The notes under the pieces were generated by a model, which saw only the letters and a list, made by a program, of their open reading frames with translations, had not been told where the DNA came from and did no database searches. A DNA stretch of 5,894 nt from an uncultured Ruminococcus sp. Its GTDB lineage: Bacteria > Bacillota > Clostridia > Oscillospirales > Ruminococcaceae. Every line of letters starts with the position of its first letter. Position 1 is the stretch's first letter. Both the position numbers and the translations under genes were made by a program. Below, in pieces: positions 1-5,735 of this stretch. Location: positions 1 through 5,894 of the forward strand of contig CALEJX010000349.1 of assembly GCA_937898375.1 (NCBI GenBank), in the 5' to 3' direction.

Positions 1-36
1 TACGTTTTGTAACACATCTATTGTAAACCTACAATT

Positions 37-50
37 CCTCACTCCTCACT
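37..50. repeat. Two tandem CCTCACT units
   Basis: CCTCACT occurs twice in direct tandem just upstream of the tyrS promoter. Strings of CTCCTCACT type are, from memory, common in clostridial intergenic DNA, so this may be the edge of a dispersed repeat that continues outside the window. Nothing else is recognisable in positions 1-60, which are otherwise AT-rich. Confidence 0.4.
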
Positions 51-63
51 TATAAAAAAGTGC

Positions 64-92
64 TTGACAAACTTACAAAAGTATGCTATAGT
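64..92 (+). promoter_or_regulatory. Sigma-A-type promoter of the tyrS T-box leader
   Basis: A perfect -35 box TTGACA (64-69) is followed by a 17-base spacer and the -10 box TATAGT (87-92). An extended -10 TG lies at 84-85. Transcription would start near 98-100, just before the first conserved part of the T-box leader. The boxes, spacing and position all agree, so this is a strong constitutive promoter, with regulation left to the leader RNA. Confidence 0.88.
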
Positions 93-99
93 CATATCA

Positions 100-367
100 A
101 TAGGTTAAATGCTATGACGGAAATAAGTAGCCTTTTATGAAATTTCAGAGAGCTTTCGGTCGGTGCGAGAAAGCATTTCTACAAAGTGTGAATACATTCC
201 TGAGCTGTTCGCCGAGAAAGCTTTTGCACAAGGCGGAACGTTTTGCACACGTTACAGTGCTATGGCTTCGCTTTTTGCTGAGCCTATAAGGTCGGGAGTT
301 TCCCGATAAACTGAGGTGGTACCACGATAATTCGTCCTCTGACAGGTTTTCTGTCAGAGGATTTTTT
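100..367 (+). promoter_or_regulatory. T-box riboswitch leader, tRNA-Tyr specific
   Basis: This leader RNA senses the charging state of tRNA-Tyr and controls read-through into tyrS. Stem I carries the AGAGAGC motif (147-152...) and an apical helix GCTTTC (152-157) with GAAAGC (169-174). The specifier codon is UAC (Tyr) at 193-195, followed by the usual A. A short hairpin TCGGGA/TCCCGA (292-297, 301-306) sits where stem III is expected. The T-box AGGTGGTACCACG is at 314-326. Its UGGU bulge (317-320) would pair with the ACCA end of uncharged tRNA-Tyr. The antiterminator can form from GAGG (313-316) with CCTC (336-339) and ACG (324-326) with CGT (333-335), which excludes the terminator stem. The motif order and the downstream gene agree, so identity is nearly certain. 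The exact stem I folding and the transcript start are inferred. Confidence 0.95.
335..367 (+). terminator. T-box leader terminator (attenuator)
   Basis: The stem TCCTCTGACAG (335-345) pairs with CTGTCAGAGGA (351-361) around the loop GTTTT, followed by six T (362-367). The 5' arm shares the CCTC bases with the antiterminator, so the two structures are mutually exclusive. Termination is expected when tRNA-Tyr is charged. Confidence 0.93.
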
Positions 368-418
368 ATTGCTATCTGCAAAGGTACGCCTATCATCAAA
401 TTTTTTGGAGGTATAAAA

Positions 419-1636
419 ATGACTGTATTTGAAGAACTGAAAAGGAGAGGTCTTCTCGCTCAGCTCACTGATGAGGAGGAGATAAAAGAGCTTATCAATG
501 CCGGCAAGGCGACTTTCTACATTGGTTTTGACCCAACTGCTGATTCTCTCCACGTTGGTCACTTTATGGCGCTTTGTCTTATGAAGCGTTTGCAAATGGC
601 TGGCAACAAGCCTATCGTTCTTATTGGAGGCGGTACGGCTATGATAGGCGACCCGTCAGGCAAAACTGATATGAGAAAAATGATGACAAAAGAAACTATC
701 AACCACAATGTTGAATGTTTTAAAAAGCAGATGTCACACTTCATTGATTTTTCTGATGACAAGGCTATTATCGTAAACAATGGCGATTGGCTGCTCGACC
801 TTAATTATGTTGATGTACTTCGTGACGTTGGTGCTTGCTTCTCTGTAAACAAGATGCTCACATTCGAGTGCTACAAGCAGAGAATGGAGAGGGGCTTGAC
901 TTTCCTTGAGTTTAACTACATGATAATGCAGTCTTACGATTTCTACAGACTTTTCCAAGATTACGGCTGTAATATGCAGTTCGGCGGCGACGACCAGTGG
1001 GCTAATATGCTTGGCGGTACTGAGCTTATCAGAAAGAAGCTTGGCAAGGACGCTTACGCCATGACTATCACTCTCCTGCTCAACTCTGAGGGCAAGAAAA
1101 TGGGCAAGACTGAAAAGGGCGCTGTATGGCTCGACCCAGAAAAGACTTCTCCATATGAGTTCTATCAGTATTGGAGAAACGTTGGTGACGCTGACGTTAT
1201 CAAGTGCTTGAAGATGCTCACATTTGTTCCTATTGAGGAGATCGAGGAAATGGAGAAGCACATGGAGGGCGCTGAATACAACAAGGCTAAGGAGCTGTTG
1301 GCTTACGAGCTGACAAAGCTTGTTCACGGCAAAGAGGAGGCTGACAAGGCTGACGCTGCGGCAAAGGCTATTTTCGCAGGCGGCGGAAACAGTGACGATA
1401 TGCCTAGCACGACTATTGCGGCGGCTGACCTTACTGACGGCAAGATAGGTATTCTGACGCTTCTTGTTAAGTGCGGACTTTGCCCTTCAAATGGTGAGGC
1501 TAGACGTCTTGTTACACAGAACGGCATTGCGGTAAATGGTGAGAAGTTCACTGACCCTAAGGGTCTTGTTGACCTTTCAGAGCCTGTTGTTATCAAAAAG
1601 GGCAAGAAGGTTTTCCACAAGGCTATTGCGGAATAA
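419..1636 (+). CDS. tyrS: Tyrosyl-tRNA synthetase
   Basis: This cytoplasmic class I aminoacyl-tRNA synthetase attaches tyrosine to tRNA-Tyr at the cost of ATP. The 405-residue length is normal for bacterial TyrRS. The HIGH-type motif is HVGH (residues 45-48) within GFDPTADSLHVGH. The tyrosine pocket is seen in YMIMQSYD (167-174) and GGDDQW (189-194). The KMSKS-type loop is KMGKT (227-231). The C-terminal part from about 342 has the look of an S4-like RNA-binding domain (GEARRLVTQNGIAVNG). GGAGG lies at 407-411, seven bases before the ATG, and fixes the start. The gene is transcribed alone behind its T-box leader. The likely terminator is the repeat-derived hairpin at 1770-1797. It has GGDDQW where many homologues have GGSDQW; all other key motifs are intact. 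Confidence 0.98.
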   Translation: MTVFEELKRRGLLAQLTDEEEIKELINAGKATFYIGFDPTADSLHVGHFMALCLMKRLQMAGNKPIVLIGGGTAMIGDPSGKTDMRKMMTKETINHNVECFKKQMSHFIDFSDDKAIIVNNGDWLLDLNYVDVLRDVGACFSVNKMLTFECYKQRMERGLTFLEFNYMIMQSYDFYRLFQDYGCNMQFGGDDQWANMLGGTELIRKKLGKDAYAMTITLLLNSEGKKMGKTEKGAVWLDPEKTSPYEFYQYWRNVGDADVIKCLKMLTFVPIEEIEEMEKHMEGAEYNKAKELLAYELTKLVHGKEEADKADAAAKAIFAGGGNSDDMPSTTIAAADLTDGKIGILTLLVKCGLCPSNGEARRLVTQNGIAVNGEKFTDPKGLVDLSEPVVIKKGKKVFHKAIAE

Positions 1637-1666
1637 TTTGTAAGATAAAAAAGTACGAGGAGCAAT

Positions 1667-1742
1667 TGGGCTGTCGAGGACGCCAGCCCCTACGATTTGC
1701 GTAAATACGCTGTTTATATGTAGGGGCGACCTGAGGTCGCCC
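1667..1742. repeat. Dispersed hairpin repeat, copy A
   Basis: A GC-rich, highly palindromic block stands out from its AT-rich surroundings. The first hairpin is GGGCTG (1668-1673) with CAGCCC (1684-1689). GCCCCTAC (1686-1693) is also the exact inverse of GTAGGGGC (1720-1727) and encloses a small hairpin GCGTA/TACGC (1699-1710). The block ends in a perfect hairpin GGGCGACC-TGA-GGTCGCCC (1724-1742). Bases 1667-1693 are identical over 27 bases to 5575-5601 near the other end of the window. It encodes nothing recognisable. It resembles short non-autonomous palindromic elements (REP or MITE type) of clostridia; family membership is inferred. Confidence 0.8.
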
Positions 1743-1769
1743 GCTTACTATCGGCTTATATAAACCCCA

Positions 1770-1797
1770 CGGGCGGACAGAAGTTCGCCCGTTTTTT
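1770..1797 (+). terminator. Likely tyrS terminator, made from a repeat arm
   Basis: CGGGCGGAC (1770-1778) pairs with GTTCGCCCG (1783-1791) around an AGAA tetraloop, with one G-T wobble, and is followed by six T (1792-1797). It is the only convincing intrinsic terminator after tyrS, whose stop codon lies about 130 bases upstream. The stem closely resembles the arm of the second repeat copy at 5625-5643, so the terminator appears to come from the repeat element. Confidence 0.82.
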
Positions 1798-1948
1798 GTA
1801 TGTGGAGACAGAATATTCTGCGATATTCATAAACTTTCACGAAAAATACATATAAGGTTTAGCTATATTTAAAGTTATTCATATATACTTTTAATCAAAG
1901 GAAAGTTTACACAAGACATACGAAAAAATTACGAAAAGAGGCGTGGAT
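1798..1948. other. AT-rich gap before the VTC gene
   Basis: This stretch must contain the promoter for the VTC and DUF4956 pair, but I find no pair of -35 and -10 boxes with good spacing. TATATT (1864-1869) and TATACT (1884-1889) are possible -10 boxes without a convincing -35. An inverted repeat GAATAT-tctgcg-ATATTC (1811-1828) lies at its start and could be an operator or chance in AT-rich DNA. No RNA gene or small coding region is visible. Confidence 0.4.
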
Positions 1949-2677
1949 ATGAACGGCAATCAGGAAGTGTTCAGACGAATAGAGAAAAAATATATCGTTG
2001 ACGAGCCAACATATGAGAAGCTTATGAAAAAGCTGGAGGGGCATTTTGTCAGAGACAGATATTACAAAAGCACTATTTGCAATATATATTACGACACACC
2101 AAGTCATCAGCTTGTGAGAAACTCCATTGAGAAGCCTGTTTACAAGGAAAAGCTGAGAGTGAGGAGCTACGGCATACCTGATGAGGACGACATGGTTTTT
2201 GTGGAGCTGAAAAAGAAATACAAGGGTGTTGTTTACAAAAGGCGTATCGAGATGACCCTTGCGCAGACTCGTGATTTCTTTGCAGGCAGAGAGATACCCC
2301 ACAGCAATCCGCAGATAGAGAACGAGCTGAGATATTTTCTCAAATTCTATGAGGGCATTGCCCCTGCGATGTATTTAAGCTATGACAGGCTTGCTTACTG
2401 CGGTGCGGAAGACCCGTCGCTTAGGCTGACATTTGACACGCACATTCTTTATCGTGAGGAGCAGAAGGAGCTTGACAAGGGCGTATGGGGAAAAGAGCTT
2501 CTGCCTGTGGGCATGAGGGTCATGGAGATAAAGATACCCAACGCAATGCCCCTTTGGTTATCGGCTATACTTGATGAGCTGAAGATATTCTCTGCTTCTT
2601 ACTCCAAATACGGAACTGCGTATCTTAACGAGCTTTCTGAAAAAATACATAAAGGTAAGGTGATAAGCTGTGCTTAA
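1949..2677 (+). CDS. VTC-domain protein, polyphosphate polymerase type
   Basis: This 242-residue protein has no signal peptide or membrane segment. It matches the VTC domain, a triphosphate-tunnel fold whose yeast member Vtc4 makes polyphosphate from ATP. Tunnel-type charged motifs are in order: RRIEKKY (9-15), YYDT (47-50), KLRVRSYG (68-75), VELKKK (85-90) followed by KRR (97-99), YDR (145-147), MEIKIP (192-197) and SKYGTAY (219-225). The domain fills the whole protein. AGAGG (1937-1941) lies seven bases before the ATG at 1949. The in-frame GTG at 1943 is too close to that site to be used. The stop overlaps the start of the DUF4956 gene by 8 bases, so the two are probably translationally coupled and act together. 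Bacterial VTC proteins are mostly untested. The fold call is firm, but the polyphosphate activity is carried over from the eukaryotic family and another phosphoryl-transfer role is possible. Confidence 0.9.
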   Translation: MNGNQEVFRRIEKKYIVDEPTYEKLMKKLEGHFVRDRYYKSTICNIYYDTPSHQLVRNSIEKPVYKEKLRVRSYGIPDEDDMVFVELKKKYKGVVYKRRIEMTLAQTRDFFAGREIPHSNPQIENELRYFLKFYEGIAPAMYLSYDRLAYCGAEDPSLRLTFDTHILYREEQKELDKGVWGKELLPVGMRVMEIKIPNAMPLWLSAILDELKIFSASYSKYGTAYLNELSEKIHKGKVISCA

Positions 2678-3374
2678 TTCAACTATTCTTGCGGCTACTA
2701 CTGTGACCACCACGGAAACAACTGTGGCGGCGATAACTACAAACGAGTTTATTTTCTGCACTGCGGCTTCGTTGTTGCTGGGTCTTGTGATCGCATTTGC
2801 ATTCAACTTCAAGCAGAAAAAGACAAAGAGCTTTATGATGACGCTGGCGCTCCTGCCTGTTATTGTACAGGTAGTGATAATGCTGGTAAACGGAAACATC
2901 GGCACGGGCGTGGCAGTCATGGGTGCGTTCAGTTTGGTAAGATTTCGTTCAGTACCGGGAAGCGCAATGGACATATGCGCTATATTCCTTTCAATGGCGG
3001 TTGGTCTTGCAACGGGTACGAACCACTTGGCGCTTGCACTTATGCTTGCCGTGAGCGTGAGCCTGCTGAACATTGTTTACACGCTTCTGCCTATTGGCAA
3101 GAAGAAGTCGGGTCAAAAAGACCTGAGCATCACTATCCCTGAGAGCCTTGATTACACGGAGGTATTTGACGATATTTTTGAAAAGTATCTTTCAGAATGT
3201 GAGCTTGTTTCTGTAAAGACCACCAACATGGGAAGTCTTTTCAAGCTGAGATATCGCATTGAGCTTAAAGATAACGCTAACGAAAAGAAGCTTATTGATG
3301 AGCTGAGATGCAGAAACGGCAATCTTGAGATAATGTGTGCAATGGCGGCAGACGTTGAGGAGCAATCATTCTGA
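2670..3374 (+). CDS. DUF4956 membrane protein
   Basis: This 234-residue integral membrane protein has no established function. It starts with a short Thr-rich segment. Hydrophobic segments lie at about residues 27-45, 55-73, 78-90 (short), 100-115 and 119-141, followed by a soluble tail of about 90 residues from KKKSGQK (144-150). The DUF4956 signature is clear in GAFSLVRFRS (85-94), then PGSAMDICAIF (96-106) and MAVGLATG (109-116). The GTG start at 2670 is supported by AAGGTG (2657-2662) seven bases upstream, and overlaps the VTC stop by 8 bases. Members of this family are often found beside VTC-domain genes, from memory, which fits a membrane partner of a soluble catalytic protein. A channel or anchor for the VTC product is a reasonable inference, not shown here. 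An intrinsic terminator begins 29 bases after its stop. Confidence 0.9.
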   Translation: MLNSTILAATTVTTTETTVAAITTNEFIFCTAASLLLGLVIAFAFNFKQKKTKSFMMTLALLPVIVQVVIMLVNGNIGTGVAVMGAFSLVRFRSVPGSAMDICAIFLSMAVGLATGTNHLALALMLAVSVSLLNIVYTLLPIGKKKSGQKDLSITIPESLDYTEVFDDIFEKYLSECELVSVKTTNMGSLFKLRYRIELKDNANEKKLIDELRCRNGNLEIMCAMAADVEEQSF

Positions 3375-3398
3375 CAAAATAACACAAGTATTTATAAG
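3371..3398 (+). promoter_or_regulatory. Possible promoter for the lipoprotein gene
   Basis: CTGACA (3371-3376) and TATAAG (3393-3398) each match the sigma-A consensus at five of six bases, with a 16-base spacer. Transcription would start near 3404-3406, inside the 5' arm of the following hairpin. The -35 box overlaps the stop codon of the DUF4956 gene. This is a candidate only, as such matches arise by chance in AT-rich DNA. Confidence 0.4.
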
Positions 3399-3403
3399 CA
3401 AAA

Positions 3404-3439
3404 CCGCACAAGGCTAAAGCGGTCTTGTGCGGTTTTTTT
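3404..3439 (+). terminator. Intrinsic terminator between DUF4956 and the lipoprotein gene
   Basis: CCGCACAAG (3404-3412) pairs perfectly with CTTGTGCGG (3424-3432). Two further inner pairs are possible, and seven T follow (3433-3439). It should end or reduce transcription from the VTC and DUF4956 pair. Only 33 bases separate it from the next start codon, which leaves little room for a promoter after it. Partial read-through, or a start upstream of the hairpin, is therefore likely. Confidence 0.88.
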
Positions 3440-3472
3440 CAACCTTTTTTATCATACAAGGGGGTATTTTTC

Positions 3473-5434
3473 ATGAAAATTTCAGACACAAAGAAGCTTG
3501 CGGCTATAACGGCGGCGTTTTTTATCACGGTGACGGCTTTTTCGGGCTGTTCAGAGAGCGCAAGTTCTTCGCAGGCTACGAGCAGTGTTTCACAGGTGGC
3601 AAAGTCTGACATTGACGCAAGCATTGCGGCGGAGGATATTGACGTTGGATATGACGAGGAAAGCTCGGTGGGGATAACATTTGCTGACGGCAATGCGACC
3701 ATAAACGGCGAGGGTGCAACCGCTGAGGGGGAAAATGTTACCATATCGCAGGCTGGCACTTACATTTTATCAGGCACGGCGACCAACGGCAGGATAATCG
3801 TTGCGGCGGACAAGTCGGCTGAGATAAAGCTTATTTTCAACGGAGTTGACATAACTTGTGCTGACAACGCTCCCCTTTTTGTAAGCAAGGCTAAAAAGGT
3901 CTACATCGTACTAGAGGACGGCACAGAAAATGTTTTGACTGACGGCGCAAGCTACTCTTTGGGCGAGGACGACAGCAACACGGACGGAGCTATTTTCTCC
4001 AAGGCTGACCTGACTATAAATGGCGGCGGTACGCTTACTGTTAATGCGAATTACAAGCACGGCATAGTTTCAAAGGACGATCTTGTTATCACTGACGGCA
4101 ACATTAATGTGACCTCCGCTTCAACGGCTATCGAGGGCAAGGACAGCGTGAAGATATCTGGGGGAACTTTCAACATTTCCGCAGGCACGAACGGAATAAA
4201 ATCCACCAACACAGAGACTTCGGACAAGGGATTTATAAGCGTGACAGGGGGAAGCTTCACTGTAGTTGCAAACAATGACGCTTTTGAGGCTGAAACCGTG
4301 CTTTCTATCGAGGGCGGAAGCTTTGACATCACCGCAGGCGGCGGAAGCGCAAACGCTTCAATGAAGTCTGACGGCACGCCTAATGGCGATTGGCAGAACA
4401 ACATGGGCAACGGCGGCGGTGGTCCTAATGGAATGGGCAGACCTGACGATAACGGAAACGGCATGGGCGGAGACCCGCCTGCTAAGCCGACGGCTAATGA
4501 CACGGGGCTGACTATTGAAGCTACGGCTAACACGGCTACGGACAGTGACAGCACTGATACAACGGACAGCACTTCAACATCTGCAAAGGCATTAAAGGCA
4601 GGCAGTGAGGTGAACATAAGCGGCGGCGAGTTCAAGATAGACTCGGCGGACGATTCTGTACACAGCAACGGAAACATTGTGGTGACAGGGGGAAACATTT
4701 CTGCAGCATCGGGTGATGACGGAATGCACGCTGACGGAAATCTGACCATATCCGACGGCACTGTAGATATAACGAAGAGCTACGAGGGTATCGAGGGGTC
4801 TATCGTTACAATAGACGGCGGAACTATCTCGGTGGTATCGAGTGATGACGGAATAAACTGCGCAGGCGGCAGCGACACAGGGTCTACGGACAGAATGGGT
4901 GCAGACCAATTCTCGGCGCAGGAGGGCGTTGAACTTAACATCAACGGCGGCAACATCACAATTGACGCTGACGGCGACGGGCTTGATTCAAACAGCAACT
5001 TCACAATGTCGGGCGGAGTGGTTTACGTTTGCGGTCCGACTAACGGCGGCAACGGCGCACTTGACTACAACGGCACTGCAACTGTAACAGGCGGAACGCT
5101 TATTGCCTGCGGTGCGGTTGGAATGGAAGAGGGCTTTGATGACGGCTCGACACAATACAGTGTTCTGTACAATCTTGGCTCGACAGTTTCGGCTAACGAG
5201 AAGCTGACTATCACTGACAGCGACGGCAAGGAAATTTTGAGCTTCACGCCGACAAAGACTTGGCAGAGCGTGGTATTCACAAGCGCAGACCTGAAAGACG
5301 GCGAGACTTACACTATCACGGCAGGTTCGCAATCGGAAACAGTGACTATTGACGGCATTGTGACTTCTAATTCCACGGGAATGAGCTTTGGTGGAGGTCA
5401 GGGCGGAGGACCCGGCGGAGGACGTGGTTTCTGA
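3473..5434 (+). CDS. Secreted beta-helix lipoprotein, Cthe_2159-like carbohydrate-binding family
   Basis: This 653-residue surface lipoprotein has a signal peptide with basic KK (7-8), a hydrophobic core and a lipobox FSGC with Cys at residue 26. A Ser-rich spacer follows to about 45. The body is a ladder of short rungs of the form xxGGxFxI, for example at 228, 257, 279, 382, 404, 426, 447, 490, 512 and 538. Many are followed by an acidic turn such as DDSVHSNG (393), DDGMHADG (415), DDGINCAG (458) or GDGLDSNS (501). This fits a right-handed parallel beta-helix of the Cthe_2159 (DUF4353) type, whose Clostridium thermocellum member is reported to bind acidic plant polysaccharide. A low-complexity Gly/Asn then Thr/Asp/Ser segment (about 290-376) interrupts the helix. 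A non-repetitive domain (about 560-632) and a Gly-rich tail end the protein. AAGGGGG (3458-3464) lies eight bases before the ATG. An in-frame upstream TTG at 3425 lies inside the terminator stem and would spoil the signal peptide. No catalytic residues are recognised; ligand and role are inferred. Confidence 0.85.
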   Translation: MKISDTKKLAAITAAFFITVTAFSGCSESASSSQATSSVSQVAKSDIDASIAAEDIDVGYDEESSVGITFADGNATINGEGATAEGENVTISQAGTYILSGTATNGRIIVAADKSAEIKLIFNGVDITCADNAPLFVSKAKKVYIVLEDGTENVLTDGASYSLGEDDSNTDGAIFSKADLTINGGGTLTVNANYKHGIVSKDDLVITDGNINVTSASTAIEGKDSVKISGGTFNISAGTNGIKSTNTETSDKGFISVTGGSFTVVANNDAFEAETVLSIEGGSFDITAGGGSANASMKSDGTPNGDWQNNMGNGGGGPNGMGRPDDNGNGMGGDPPAKPTANDTGLTIEATANTATDSDSTDTTDSTSTSAKALKAGSEVNISGGEFKIDSADDSVHSNGNIVVTGGNISAASGDDGMHADGNLTISDGTVDITKSYEGIEGSIVTIDGGTISVVSSDDGINCAGGSDTGSTDRMGADQFSAQEGVELNINGGNITIDADGDGLDSNSNFTMSGGVVYVCGPTNGGNGALDYNGTATVTGGTLIACGAVGMEEGFDDGSTQYSVLYNLGSTVSANEKLTITDSDGKEILSFTPTKTWQSVVFTSADLKDGETYTITAGSQSETVTIDGIVTSNSTGMSFGGGQGGGPGGGRGF

Positions 5435-5444
5435 TATGAATGGC

Positions 5445-5477
5445 AAAAGGACGAACTTGATGTTCGTCCTTTTTTTG
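5445..5477 (+). terminator. Terminator of the lipoprotein gene
   Basis: GGACGAAC (5449-5456) pairs exactly with GTTCGTCC (5462-5469) around the loop TTGAT. A run of A precedes it and eight T (5470-5477) follow. It begins 10 bases after the stop codon of the lipoprotein gene. Confidence 0.92.
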
Positions 5478-5503
5478 CGTTGCCATAAGGCTGCGATCGG
5501 CAA

Positions 5504-5529
5504 GCGGGCGACCAAAGGTAGCCCCTACG
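5504..5529 (-). repeat. Inverted fragment of the hairpin repeat
   Basis: GGGCGACC (5506-5513), AAA and GGTAGCCC (5517-5524) form an 8-base inverted repeat with one mismatch, followed by CTACG. Its reverse complement lines up with the right-hand end of copy A (about 1720-1746), including the GTAGGGGC edge and the GCCCGCTT flank. It therefore appears to be the same repeat end in the opposite orientation, and may be the left boundary of an element reaching to about 5644. Confidence 0.65.
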
Positions 5530-5574
5530 AAAAACGTTTCAACGCCAGTTTTGTCTTTTTCTGTACAGAGCTGG

Positions 5575-5644
5575 TGGGCTGTCGAGGACGCCAGCCCCTA
5601 CATTTGTGTAATTATAAATCGCAGGGGCGAACAGTGTTCGCCCG
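5575..5644. repeat. Dispersed hairpin repeat, copy B
   Basis: Bases 5575-5601 are identical to 1667-1693 of copy A. The hairpin GGGCTG (5576-5581) with CAGCCC (5592-5597) is kept. The centre (5602-5620) has diverged, and the right arm is GGGCGAAC-AGT-GTTCGCCC (5625-5643) followed by GTTTT. That arm differs from the copy A arm at paired positions (GGGCGACC with GGTCGCCC), so base pairing is preserved although the sequence changed. Together with the two terminators this accounts for most of the 301-base gap between the lipoprotein gene and gap; nothing else is recognisable there. Confidence 0.8.
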
Positions 5645-5673
5645 TTTTCCCAAACATTGCGGTGTTAGAATAC

Positions 5674-5706
5674 AAAAAAAGACCGCCTCACGAAGAAGCG
5701 GTCTTT
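5674..5706 (-). terminator. Terminator of gap
   Basis: On the minus strand AAAGACCGC pairs with GCGGTCTTT (plus-strand arms 5698-5706 and 5678-5686). Three further inner pairs (one G-T) enclose the loop TTCGT, and the minus-strand T run lies at 5680-5674. It begins 29 bases after the gap stop codon. It could also slow any plus-strand read-through. Confidence 0.9.
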
Positions 5707-5735
5707 AGTAAGCAATTTAGTTTTGGCTGTGCAGA

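Noticed and set aside
145..399. Minus-strand open frame across the T-box leader
   Set aside because: The same bases carry the conserved T-box, specifier and terminator, which fully explain the region.
734..1327. Open frame of 197 codons antisense to tyrS
   Set aside because: It lies fully within the conserved synthetase core and has no recognisable domain; it is explained by codon bias on the opposite strand.
1943..1948. GTG start for the VTC gene
   Set aside because: It is one base from the AGAGG ribosome site; the ATG six bases later has proper spacing.
3425..3472. Upstream TTG start for the lipoprotein gene
   Set aside because: It lies in the terminator stem, has no ribosome site, and would put 16 residues before a normal lipoprotein signal peptide. 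The ATG at 3473 has AAGGGGG at good spacing.
4051..4761. Long open frame of 236 codons on the minus strand inside the lipoprotein gene
   Set aside because: It is antisense to a well-supported gene with regular GGC/GAC-rich repeats that suppress stops on the other strand. Its Pro/Ser/Val-rich translation has no family features and no ribosome site was seen.
1667..5601. CRISPR-like repeat: the same 27 bases occurring twice
   Set aside because: There are only two copies, about 3.9 kb apart, each in its own intergenic region and with palindromic arms; there is no spacer array or cas gene.
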